10,571 bases of DNA from NCBI GenBank assembly GCA_964406445.1, contig CAYORU010000059.1, positions 1 through 10,571 of the forward strand. Reading direction: 5' to 3'. The notes beneath the pieces were generated by a model that worked only from the letters and a program-made list of their open reading frames with translations, made no database searches and had not been told where the DNA came from. Numbering within the stretch: the stretch's first letter is position 1; each line of letters opens with the position of its first letter. Made by a program: the position numbers and the translations under genes. The DNA is from SG8-30 sp964406445 (GTDB lineage Bacteria > Pseudomonadota > Gammaproteobacteria > Steroidobacterales > Steroidobacteraceae). Shown one piece after another: positions 1 to 5,873 of the stretch.

Positions 1-285
1 GCCCACGCCCCGATGCGCCCGGCGCGCCTGCAGGTGCTGTCGGGCCAGTTCGCGGGCCGCGAGCTCGAGCTCGCCAAGGCCCTGACGACGCTCGGCCGCC
101 CGGGCGTGCAGGTCGCCGCGATCGCCCGGCGCGCCGAGGGCTACTCGATCGTGCACGTCGAGAGCGCGCGCGCCGGCGACTTCCCGCTGGTCAACGGCGA
201 GCCGATCGGCCCGCAGGCCCGCAAGCTCTCGGACAACGACGTGATCACGCTCGCCGGCGTGAAGATGGGCTTCTTCGAGGGCTGA
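1..285 (+). CDS. FHA-domain protein, C-terminal part (5' end outside window)
   Basis: The frame is open to the left edge, so the start is not known. The first Met in frame is at base 13 but has no Shine-Dalgarno sequence before it, and the gene probably begins upstream. Counting from that Met, about 90 residues look like one forkhead-associated fold: an opening strand (LQVLSGQFAGRELEL), the Gly-Arg pair of the first loop (G28-R29), and an Asn-Gly turn (N61-G62) followed by a hydrophobic closing strand (DVITLAGVKMGFF). FHA domains bind phosphothreonine peptides and usually carry a Ser in the loop after the Gly-Arg pair. Here that place reads IARR, with Ala at 38, so phosphopeptide binding may be weak or lost. 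The gene ends 45 bases before the convergent alr stop. The fold call is from sequence pattern only; the cellular role is unknown. Confidence 0.6.
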   Translation, partial: AHAPMRPARLQVLSGQFAGRELELAKALTTLGRPGVQVAAIARRAEGYSIVHVESARAGDFPLVNGEPIGPQARKLSDNDVITLAGVKMGFFEG

Positions 286-295
286 CCTCCGCGCC

Positions 296-324
296 GCCGG
301 CCGCGGCCCGATGGGCCGGCCGGC
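296..324. terminator. GC-rich hairpin between convergent genes
   Basis: GCCGGCC-GC-GGCCC, loop GAT, then GGGCC-GGCCGGC. This gives 5 paired bases next to the loop, a two-base bulge (303-304) and 7 more paired bases. It lies between the stop of the FHA gene (285) and the stop of alr (331-333), where a bidirectional terminator would be expected. No T-tract follows on either strand, so it may not be a classical intrinsic terminator. Confidence 0.4.
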
Positions 325-330
325 CAGGCC

Positions 331-1407
331 TCAGCGGACGTCCAGATGGACGCGCTGGCTGACGCCGCAGATCAGCTCGTAGGGGATCGTTCCGGCCGCG
401 CGGGCGACGTCCTCCACCGGCACGCCGCCGCCCCACAGCACCACCGGGTCGCCGACCAGCACGCGCGGCAGGTCCGTGACGTCGATCGTCACCATGTCCA
501 TGGACACGCGGCCGACCAGCGCCGCCCGCTGCTCGTTCACGAGTACGGGCGTGCCGCTCCCGGTGTTGCGCGGATACCCGTCGCCGTAGCCGACGGCCGC
601 GACCGCGAGGCGCGTCCGGCGCTGCGCCGTCCAGACGCCGCCGTAGCCCACCCGGTCCCCCGGCGCGATCTCCTTGACCGCGATCACGGAGGTCTCGAGG
701 CGCATCGCGGCGCGCAGTCCCAGCGACTCGGCGCTGCAGTCGGCGAAGGGCGAGACGCCGTAGAGCATCAGGCCTGGCCGGACCCAGTCGGCCTGCGCAG
801 CTTCCCAGCCGATGGTTCCGGCGGAGTTGGCGATGCTGCGTTCCCCCGGCACGCCTTCCGTGAGCCGGGCGAACAGCGCCAGCTGCTCGCGGGTGGTCGC
901 GTCGTCGCGGTCGTCGGCGTTCGCCAGGTGCGTGACCAGCGTCAGCGGCTTGGCCACTGCCGGACAGTCCGCGAGGCGGGCGAGCGCCCGCGGGAACTGG
1001 CCAGGCTTGAAGCCGAGGCGGTTCATGCCGGTGTCCAGCTTCACCCAGGCGGCGAAGACGTGGTCGCCCCGCCAGGCGTCCAGCATCGCCAGCTGCTCGG
1101 CGTCGTGGACGCACAGGTCGAGGCCGTGGTGGGCGGCCTGGCGCAGGGCCGCGGCGTCGAAGACCCCCTCGAGCAGCACGATGCGCTGGCGCAGGCCCGC
1201 GGCGCGCAGCGCCACCGCTTCCTCGAGCCGCGCCACGGCGAATCCGTCCGCCCCGGCCAGCGCGACCGCCGCCGGCACGATGCCGTGCCCGTAGGCATTG
1301 GCCTTGACGACCGCCAGCACGCGCGAGTGCGGGGCGATTTCGCGCACCCGGGCCAGGTTGTGGCGCAGCGCCGCGGTGTCGATCACCGCACGGATGGTCG
1401 GGCTCAC
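331..1407 (-). CDS. alr: alanine racemase (PLP-dependent)
   Basis: Interconverts L- and D-alanine in the cytoplasm and supplies D-Ala for peptidoglycan. At 358 aa it is the usual length of the proteobacterial Alr/DadX family. The N-terminal barrel carries the PLP-binding lysine K35 in the AVVKANAYGHG signature. By alignment from memory to the Geobacillus and E. coli enzymes, Y255 (in RVGYGG) is the second catalytic base from the partner subunit. Y274 (GYGDGYPR), the carbamylated-lysine position K123 and R130 (VKLDTGMNR), R210 (VRPG) and M303-D304 are also in place, so the enzyme looks fully active. The start is GTG, chosen because the protein begins at the conserved family N-terminus. There is no good Shine-Dalgarno sequence. 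The gene starts 10 bases after the dnaB stop, so translation may depend on ribosomes arriving from dnaB. alr and dadX cannot be told apart from sequence alone; the dnaB neighbourhood favours alr. Confidence 0.96.
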   Translation of the reverse strand: MSPTIRAVIDTAALRHNLARVREIAPHSRVLAVVKANAYGHGIVPAAVALAGADGFAVARLEEAVALRAAGLRQRIVLLEGVFDAAALRQAAHHGLDLCVHDAEQLAMLDAWRGDHVFAAWVKLDTGMNRLGFKPGQFPRALARLADCPAVAKPLTLVTHLANADDRDDATTREQLALFARLTEGVPGERSIANSAGTIGWEAAQADWVRPGLMLYGVSPFADCSAESLGLRAAMRLETSVIAVKEIAPGDRVGYGGVWTAQRRTRLAVAAVGYGDGYPRNTGSGTPVLVNEQRAALVGRVSMDMVTIDVTDLPRVLVGDPVVLWGGGVPVEDVARAAGTIPYELICGVSQRVHLDVR

Positions 1408-1417
1408 GCCGGGGCGC

Positions 1418-2812
1418 TCAGAACACGCCTTCGCCGTAGGACTCGGCGACCAGGTTCTCGAACTTCGTGTACTCGCCGAGGAAGGTCAGGTGCACCTCGC
1501 CGACCGGGCCGTTGCGCTGCTTGGCGATGATGATGTCGGCGATGCCCTTGCGGGTGGTGTTCGGCTCGTACACCTCCTCGCGGTAGATCATCATGATGAC
1601 GTCGGCGTCCTGCTCGATCGCCCCGGACTCGCGCAGGTCGGACATCACCGGCTTCTTCTCCGTGCGCTGCTCAACGCTGCGGTTCAGCTGCGAGAGCGCG
1701 ATGACCGGCACCTGCAGCTCCTTGGCCAGCGCCTTGAGGCCGCGCGAGATCTCCGAGATCTCGGTGGCCCGGTTCTCCTTGGTCCCGGGCACCTGCATCA
1801 GCTGCAGGTAGTCGACGACGATCAGGCCGAGCCCCTTCTCGCGCTTGAGGCGCCGCGCGCGGGCGCGCACCTCGGTCGGCGTCAACGCCGGCGTCTCGTC
1901 CACGAACAGCGGGGCGGCCGACAGCTGCGCGATCGCCCCGTTGATCCGCGACCAGTCCTCGTCGGAGAACTGACCGGTCCGCAGGTGGCCCTGGTTGACG
2001 CGCCCCAGCGAGGAGATCATGCGCATGGTCAGCTGCTCGGCCGACATCTCCATCGAGAACAGCGCGGCAGGGACGCCGCGGCCCACTGCGGCGTTCTCGG
2101 CGATGTTGACGGCGAGCGTGGTCTTGCCCATGGACGGCCGTCCGGCGATCACCACCAGGTCGCCGGGCTGCAGCCCCGCGGTCATCCGGTCGAGTTCGGT
2201 GAAGCCCGTGGTCACGCCGGTCAACTGCCCCGGCGACTGGTGCAGCATGTCGAGGCGGTCGATCGTGGCCGGCAGGACGTCCTTGACCGCCTGGAAGCCG
2301 ACGCGGCTGCGCGAGCCGCGCTCGGCGATCTCGAAGACCCGCCGCTCGGCCTCGTCGACGAGCTCGGTCGCGCTGCGCCCCGCGCTGTCGAGCGCGGCGC
2401 CCGCGATCTGGCCGCCGGCCTCGACGAGCTGCCTGAGGATCGAGCGCTCGCGGACGATCTCCGCGTAGCTGCGGACGTTCGCAGCGCTCGGGGTGTCGCG
2501 CGCCAGCGTGCCGAGGTAGGCGAGCCCGCCGGTCTCCTCCGCGAGCCCCTTGCGATCCAGGTGCTCGGAGACGGTGACCGCGTCGCAGGGCCCGCGTTTC
2601 TCGACGACCTCGGCGATCGCCTCGAAGATCAACCGATGGTCGCGCCGGTAGAAGTCGGCCGCGGCGACGATGTCCGCGACCGCGTCCCAGGCCGAGGCGT
2701 CGAGCAGCAGGCCACCGAGCACCGCCTGCTCCGCCTCGACGGAATGCGGCGGCGTTCGGATCGCGTCCATCCCGGAGCGATCGGCGAGCCGGGTGCTGCG
2801 CGTGGCGGCCAT
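1418..2812 (-). CDS. dnaB: replicative DNA helicase DnaB
   Basis: Hexameric 5'-3' helicase that unwinds DNA at the replication fork and works with DnaG primase and the helicase loader. It has 464 aa (E. coli 471). The N-terminal DnaB domain runs from about residue 20 to 125 (PPHSVEAEQAVLGG), followed by a linker and the RecA-like ATPase from about 195. Visible motifs are Walker A GRPSMGKTT with K230-T231, the catalytic glutamate E255 in FSMEMS, Walker B IVVDYLQL with D334, the sensor glutamine Q375 in ALSQLNR, and the lysine/arginine finger K431 and R433 in AKQRNGP. No intein interrupts it. I chose the ATG at 2812. A second Met at residue 15, just before the conserved block, is possible, and neither has a strong ribosome site. 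It lies 41 bases downstream of rplI behind a strong hairpin, and alr follows after 10 bases. Confidence 0.97.
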   Translation of the reverse strand: MAATRSTRLADRSGMDAIRTPPHSVEAEQAVLGGLLLDASAWDAVADIVAAADFYRRDHRLIFEAIAEVVEKRGPCDAVTVSEHLDRKGLAEETGGLAYLGTLARDTPSAANVRSYAEIVRERSILRQLVEAGGQIAGAALDSAGRSATELVDEAERRVFEIAERGSRSRVGFQAVKDVLPATIDRLDMLHQSPGQLTGVTTGFTELDRMTAGLQPGDLVVIAGRPSMGKTTLAVNIAENAAVGRGVPAALFSMEMSAEQLTMRMISSLGRVNQGHLRTGQFSDEDWSRINGAIAQLSAAPLFVDETPALTPTEVRARARRLKREKGLGLIVVDYLQLMQVPGTKENRATEISEISRGLKALAKELQVPVIALSQLNRSVEQRTEKKPVMSDLRESGAIEQDADVIMMIYREEVYEPNTTRKGIADIIIAKQRNGPVGEVHLTFLGEYTKFENLVAESYGEGVF

Positions 2813-2822
2813 GCCCTAGGAT

Positions 2823-2844
2823 CGCGGCCGCCTGGGCGGCCGCG
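2823..2844 (-). other. perfect inverted repeat before dnaB
   Basis: CGCGGCCGCC, then TG, then GGCGGCCGCG: ten fully complementary bases around two, in practice a 9-bp stem with a four-base loop. It occupies most of the 41-base gap between the rplI stop and the dnaB start and ends 10 bases before the ATG. No T-run follows, so it looks like an mRNA-stabilising, processing or attenuating hairpin rather than a full terminator. It could also limit ribosome access to dnaB. Confidence 0.55.
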
Positions 2845-2853
2845 GCGTCCCGG

Positions 2854-3303
2854 TCACTCTTCCGCGACGACCGTGACCGGCAGCTCCACGTCCACGTCGG
2901 CGTGCAGGTGCAGGGTCACGACGTGCTCGCCGACCATGCGCAGCGGACCGCCCGGCAGGCGCACCTCGGCGCGCTCGATCTCGTGACCCGCCGCGCGGCA
3001 GGCCTCGGCGATGTCCGCCGTGCCGATCGAGCCGAACAGCTTGCCCTCGTTGCCGGCCTTGGCCGTGATGCTCAGGGTGAAGCCCTCGAGCTTCGCCGCC
3101 CGCCCCTTCGCGCGCGAAAGCTCGCCCTCGGCGCGCGCCTCGAGCTCGGCCCGGCGCGCCTCGAAGGCCGCGATGTGCCCCGGCGTGGCGACCGTCGCCT
3201 TGCCGGTGGGCAGCAGGTAGTTGCGGCCGAAGCCGGGCTTGACCTTCACGCGGTCGCCGATGTTGCCGAGATTGGCGACCTTCTGCAGCAGGATGACTTC
3301 CAT
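2854..3303 (-). CDS. rplI: large-subunit ribosomal protein L9
   Basis: bL9 binds 23S rRNA near the base of the L1 stalk and helps maintain reading frame. It has 149 aa, as in E. coli. The N-terminal domain shows the family signature VILLQKVANLGNIGDRVKVK with GFGRNYLLP (residues about 3-32). A charged connecting helix (about 41-74) leads to the C-terminal RNA-binding domain ending in ELPVTVVAEE. The open frame continues far upstream, but the ATG at 3303 gives the exact family N-terminus and is preceded by a GGAG. The gene is 50 bases after the DUF2232 gene and is followed by dnaB. Confidence 0.97.
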   Translation of the reverse strand: MEVILLQKVANLGNIGDRVKVKPGFGRNYLLPTGKATVATPGHIAAFEARRAELEARAEGELSRAKGRAAKLEGFTLSITAKAGNEGKLFGSIGTADIAEACRAAGHEIERAEVRLPGGPLRMVGEHVVTLHLHADVDVELPVTVVAEE

Positions 3304-3327
3304 GGGTCCGTCTCCGTCGTTGCGATC

Positions 3328-3357
3328 ATTGTCGGGGCGGAAGCGCCCCTTCCTCAA
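3328..3357 (-). promoter_or_regulatory. possible internal promoter for rplI
   Basis: Minus-strand TTGAGG (3357-3352), an 18-base spacer and GACAAT (3333-3328) each match the sigma70 consensus at four of six positions. A start near 3321 would leave a leader of about 18 bases before the rplI ATG. The spacer is almost wholly taken up by the 3334-3349 palindrome. In GC-rich DNA such matches also arise by chance. Confidence 0.22.
3334..3349 (-). other. hairpin between DUF2232 gene and rplI
   Basis: GGGGCG, loop of four, CGCCCC: a perfect 6-bp stem whose loop reads CTTC on the transcribed strand. It lies just after the stop of the upstream gene (3354-3356) and 31 bases before the rplI start. There is no T-tract after it. 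It may act in mRNA processing or as a partial terminator. Confidence 0.4.
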
Positions 3358-4286
3358 CCCTTGCTCGCGCCGGGCCCGCGCCCGAAACGCTCGCGGAACC
3401 TGAACCAGGTATCGGCGAAGCCGATACCGACCACCGCCATCGGCAGCAGCGCGATCCCGAGGTAGGTCAGCGCCACCGGCAGCGTGCCGATCGCGCCACC
3501 CTGCTTCAGGCCGTGCACCACCGCCAGCGCCTGCAGCAGGAAGCCGCAGGCCAGCACGAACAGCACGTCCTCGGCCGGCTGCCAGGACCGGCCCGTCGCG
3601 AGCTGCGAGGCCAGGCCCACCGCCAGCGCCGCGACCGCCGCCCAGGCGAAGCTGCGGCCGAGCTGCATGGCGCGGAACTCCCGGCCCAGCAGCCCCGGCT
3701 CGCGCAGCGCGCCGAAGGCGCCGAGACCCGCGAACAGCGACAGCATCGTCTGCAGCAGCAGGATCCATGCGGCCGTCGCCCAGGCCACACGCGCCGTCGC
3801 CTCGCCGATCTGCTCCGGCGTCCGCGGCACGCCCATCTCGGAGAGCGCCCGCGCCGTCTCCTCGAGCGCCGGGCGGACCGCGTCCATCAGCGGCATCAGC
3901 ACGCCGACCGGGTCGCCGACGACGAGGTGCACGCCGAGGACGAGCAGGCAGGCCGCGAGCGTCGTCGCCTGGAACGCGAAGCTCAGGCTGCGGCTCGACT
4001 CGAGCAGCGTGCCGGCGGCGAACGGCGGCACGATGACGAGCGCCGCAATGACCAATGCGGCCCCGAGTCCCACGACCGGCTGGAAGGCCCAGGCGATCGG
4101 CAGGGCGGCGCCGATCGCCGCGATGCCGGCCGCGCGAGGCCCGGCGGCCAGCAGGACCAGCACGACGAGCCCGGCCGGCAGCCACGCGGCAACCGGCAGC
4201 GCCAGCACGGCAAGCACCGCCACGGCAGCCGCGGCGAAGAAGCCGCGGGCGGGCTTGGCGGTCACCCAGTCCGCGAATGCCTTCAT
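3354..4286 (-). CDS. DUF2232 (YybS-like) integral membrane protein of the S18-L9 operon
   Basis: 310 aa and very hydrophobic, with about seven or eight probable membrane segments (roughly residues 15-48, 52-90, 104-123, 165-192, 212-230, 240-258 and 268-291). A non-membrane stretch at about 125-164 (VRPALEETARALSEMG) lies between the third and fourth groups. Two features recall the DUF2232 family. One is a polar stretch before a later membrane segment (GREFRAMQLGRSFAW, about 201-215). The other is an Asp-Trp-Phe-Arg ending (DTWFRFRER, about 292-300). The position also fits: genes of this family sit between rpsR and rplI in Pseudomonas and relatives, as I recall for PA4933. The biochemical function is unknown to me. 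The gene starts at an ATG with a weak GGTGAC upstream and is 43 bases from rpsR. Family membership is inferred from pattern and context, not from a search. Confidence 0.85.
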   Translation of the reverse strand: MKAFADWVTAKPARGFFAAAAVAVLAVLALPVAAWLPAGLVVLVLLAAGPRAAGIAAIGAALPIAWAFQPVVGLGAALVIAALVIVPPFAAGTLLESSRSLSFAFQATTLAACLLVLGVHLVVGDPVGVLMPLMDAVRPALEETARALSEMGVPRTPEQIGEATARVAWATAAWILLLQTMLSLFAGLGAFGALREPGLLGREFRAMQLGRSFAWAAVAALAVGLASQLATGRSWQPAEDVLFVLACGFLLQALAVVHGLKQGGAIGTLPVALTYLGIALLPMAVVGIGFADTWFRFRERFGRGPGASKG

Positions 4287-4307
4287 GGCGTCACCGGCGC
4301 GGCACGA

Positions 4308-4322
4308 CGCGGCCAGGCCGCG
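4308..4322 (-). other. inverted repeat between rpsR and DUF2232 gene
   Basis: CGCGGCC-A-GGCCGCG is a perfect 7-base inverted repeat, in practice a 6-bp stem with a three-base loop. It fills the centre of the 43-base gap downstream of the rpsR stop. No T-run follows. It may lower or stabilise message passing from the abundant S18 gene to the membrane-protein gene. Confidence 0.4.
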
Positions 4323-4329
4323 GCGCGAC

Positions 4330-4554
4330 TCAATGCTGGTCGGTGTAGGGCAGCAGCGCCAGGTAGCGCGCGCGCTTGATGGCGACCGCGAGCTGGCGCT
4401 GATAGAAGGAGCGCGTGCCGGTAATCCGGCTGGGCACGATCTTGCCGGTCTCGGTGATGTAGCCCTTCAGGGTCGCCAGATCCTTGTAGTCGATCTGCTC
4501 GACGCCGTCGGCGGTGAACTTGCAGAACTTCCTGCGGCGCGAAAAACGGGACAT
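4330..4554 (-). CDS. rpsR: small-subunit ribosomal protein S18
   Basis: bS18 pairs with S6 and binds 16S rRNA on the platform of the 30S subunit. It has 74 aa, the family length, and follows the E. coli sequence almost throughout: FSRRRKFCKFTADG at the start, IDYKDLATLKGYI, GKIVPSRITGTR and a C-terminal RARYLALLPYTD. The frame is open further upstream, but the ATG at 4554 gives the family start and follows an AGGAG eight bases away. It is 16 bases downstream of rpsF, as expected for co-translated partner subunits. Confidence 0.97.
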   Translation of the reverse strand: MSRFSRRRKFCKFTADGVEQIDYKDLATLKGYITETGKIVPSRITGTRSFYQRQLAVAIKRARYLALLPYTDQH

Positions 4555-4570
4555 AGTCGTGCTCCTGGGC

Positions 4571-5008
4571 TCAGTCGGCGCGGGCGTCGTCGCCGCGGTC
4601 ACCGCGGTCACCGCGGTCGCCGCGGTCGCCGCGGTCGCCGCGATCGTCGCGGTCGTCGCGGTCGGAACGCTCGCCCCGCTCCTTGTCTTCAGCGCCCTTG
4701 GCCATCGGCGAGGGCTCGGTGACGGCGCGGTCCATCGCGATCACGAGGTGGCGCAGCACCGCGTCGCTGAAGCGGAAGCCGTCGACGAGCTCGTCGAGCG
4801 TCTTGCCGTCGCACTCGATGTTCATCAGGACGTAGTGCGCCTTGTGAACCTTGTCGATCGGGAACGCCAGCTGGCGCCGGCCCCAGTCCTCGAGGCGGTG
4901 AACCTGGCCGTTGTTGCCCGCGATGATGCCGCGATAGCGCTCGATCATCGCCGGGACCTGTTCGCTCTGGTCCGGATGGACGAGGAACACGATTTCGTAA
5001 TGGCGCAT
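4571..5008 (-). CDS. rpsF: small-subunit ribosomal protein S6 with Arg-Gly-Asp repeat tail
   Basis: bS6 binds S18 and 16S rRNA in the 30S platform. It has 145 aa, somewhat longer than E. coli S6. Residues 1 to about 98 form the normal fold: MRHYEIVFLVHPDQSEQV, EDWGRRQLAFPIDKVHKAHY and the LRHLVIAMDRAV strand. From about residue 104 the protein becomes a charged, probably disordered tail: DRD twice, then six Arg-Gly-Asp units (123-140), ending DARAD. The start at 5008 is fixed by the family N-terminus and by a strong AAGGAGG six bases upstream. An acidic or charged S6 tail is known in other bacteria, where RimK adds glutamates. The repeat here is low-complexity DNA and its copy number may vary. 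Confidence 0.96.
   Translation of the reverse strand: MRHYEIVFLVHPDQSEQVPAMIERYRGIIAGNNGQVHRLEDWGRRQLAFPIDKVHKAHYVLMNIECDGKTLDELVDGFRFSDAVLRHLVIAMDRAVTEPSPMAKGAEDKERGERSDRDDRDDRGDRGDRGDRGDRGDRGDDARAD
4594..4665. repeat. 9-bp minisatellite in rpsF, eight units
   Basis: Eight consecutive 9-base units of the form CGCGGTCnn: two end in AC, three in GC, one is CGCGATCGT, one ends in GT and one in GG. Nine bases equal three codons, so gain or loss of a unit keeps the frame and changes the S6 tail by Asp-Arg-Gly triplets. Third-position drift between units shows the array is not completely recent. Confidence 0.9.
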
Positions 5009-5067
5009 CTTGTGCCTCCTTGTGGGTTGGTAGCCTCCCGCGGACGCGAGCGCGGTGAGGCAAGGAG
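5009..5067 (-). promoter_or_regulatory. rpsF leader: candidate S6:S18 autoregulatory element hiding the Shine-Dalgarno site
   Basis: On the mRNA strand, CUCCUUG (5067-5061) is fully complementary to CAAGGAG (5022-5016), which contains the rpsF ribosome site. Between them lies a stem-loop: GCCUC (5061-5057) with GAGGC (5037-5033), a bulged A, then CCGC with GCGG. In an alternative fold the inner part is a CGC-GCUC-GCG hairpin, leaving a CCG unpaired on its 3' side. The published S6:S18 complex-binding motif in rpsF leaders is a CCG in a bulge flanked by a stem and a hairpin, so the layout fits. The pairing is read from sequence; the regulatory role is inferred. Confidence 0.5.
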
Positions 5068-5069
5068 AA

Positions 5070-5087
5070 GCCGGGCGGGGGCCCGAC
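5070..5087 (-). terminator. hairpin in rlmB-rpsF gap, possible weak terminator or attenuator
   Basis: On the minus strand GUCGGGC, loop CCCC, GCCCGGC: seven pairs including one G-U. It is followed by UUCUCCUU, which is only partly U-rich. It could end part of the rnr-rlmB transcripts before the ribosomal protein genes, or attenuate a promoter just upstream. Confidence 0.3.
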
Positions 5088-5096
5088 GGGTCGCGT

Positions 5097-5125
5097 AAGG
5101 TACCGGAGCTACAGGGCTTTTGCAA
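5097..5125 (-). promoter_or_regulatory. possible sigma70 promoter of the rpsF operon
   Basis: Minus-strand TTGCAA (5125-5120), a spacer of exactly 17 bases and TACCTT (5102-5097). This is four of six and three of six consensus matches. It overlaps the end of rlmB and would start transcription near 5090, giving a leader of about 80 bases that contains the regulatory stem-loop. The spacing and position support it; the -10 match is weak. Confidence 0.3.
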
Positions 5126-5873
5126 CCGGACCCGGGGCGCGCCGCTGCCGCAGGGCCTCGTACAGAACGATGCCCGCGGCCACCGAGACGTTCAGCGACT
5201 CGACGGCGCCCAGCATCGGCAGGCGAAGCGTGTAGTCGCAGGCCTCGCCGGTCAGGCGACGCATGCCGCGGCCCTCCGCCCCCATCACCAGCGCCAGCGG
5301 CCCGGTGAGGTCCGCGGCAAACAGGTCGCGCGCAGCCTCCCCCTCCGTCCCGACGACCCACAGCCCCCGACGCTTGACCCCCTCGAGGGCGCGCACGAGG
5401 TTGGTGACCTGCACGAACGGCACCAGTTCGGCGGCGCCGGCCGCCACCTTGCGGACCACCGGGGTCAGGCTGCAGGCGCGGTCGCGCGGCGCGACGACCG
5501 CGGTGACGCCGGCGGCCTCGGCCGTTCGCAGGCAGGCGCCGAGGTTGTGCGGGTCCTGCACCCCGTCGAGCACGAGCAGCAGCGCCCCGGCGCCGGCGGC
5601 GGCGATCCGTGCGTCCAGTGCGTCCTCGTCGAGCGCCTCCGCCGGCGTCGCCTCGGCGACCGCGCCCTGATGGACCGCCTCGCCGCTCAGGCGGTCGAGT
5701 TCGGCCGCCGGCCGCAACGCCACCGGCACGCCGGCGGCGCGCGCCAGCGACTCGACCTCGGCCGCCCGCCGGTCCTCTCGCCCCTGCTGCAGGACGAGCC
5801 GCCGCACCCGGCCGGGATGGTGCTGGAGCAGCGCCCGCACCGCATGCAGGCCGAAGACCTGCACGGTGCTCAT
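5109..5873 (-). CDS. rlmB: 23S rRNA (guanosine-2'-O-)-methyltransferase RlmB
   Basis: SpoU/TrmH-family enzyme that methylates the 2'-O of G2251 in the 23S P-loop, using S-adenosylmethionine. It has 254 aa (E. coli 243). An N-terminal L30e-like RNA-binding domain (VQVFGLHAVRALL, about 4-75) precedes the knotted SPOUT domain. Motif 1 is VLDGVQDPHNLGACLRTAEA (101-120) with N110 and R116. Motif 2 is LVMGAEGRGM (195-204). Motif 3 is LPMLGAVESLNVSVA (218-232) with E225 and N228, and it forms the knot and cofactor site. The frame stays open far upstream because it runs antiparallel in codon phase through rnr. The true ATG at 5873 overlaps the rnr stop as ATGA, which implies coupled translation. TrmH-like paralogues exist, but the rnr neighbour favours RlmB. 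Confidence 0.95.
   Translation of the reverse strand: MSTVQVFGLHAVRALLQHHPGRVRRLVLQQGREDRRAAEVESLARAAGVPVALRPAAELDRLSGEAVHQGAVAEATPAEALDEDALDARIAAAGAGALLLVLDGVQDPHNLGACLRTAEAAGVTAVVAPRDRACSLTPVVRKVAAGAAELVPFVQVTNLVRALEGVKRRGLWVVGTEGEAARDLFAADLTGPLALVMGAEGRGMRRLTGEACDYTLRLPMLGAVESLNVSVAAGIVLYEALRQRRAPGPVAKAL

Noticed and set aside
1298..2986. 562-codon plus-strand frame opposite dnaB
   Set aside because: Antisense shadow of dnaB; no ribosome site and no known fold. All helicase motifs are on the minus strand.
2854..4185. 443-codon minus-strand frame suggesting a fusion of a membrane protein to L9
   Set aside because: The L9 family start is at 3303. The upstream part is the DUF2232 gene out of frame and is Arg-rich nonsense.
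4594..4665. CRISPR array from short regular repeats
   Set aside because: Units are 9 bases with no spacers and lie in frame within rpsF; this is a coding minisatellite.
4571..5125. Longer S6 start at 5125
   Set aside because: The extra 39 residues do not match the S6 family and run through the leader and Shine-Dalgarno sequence that serve the ATG at 5008.
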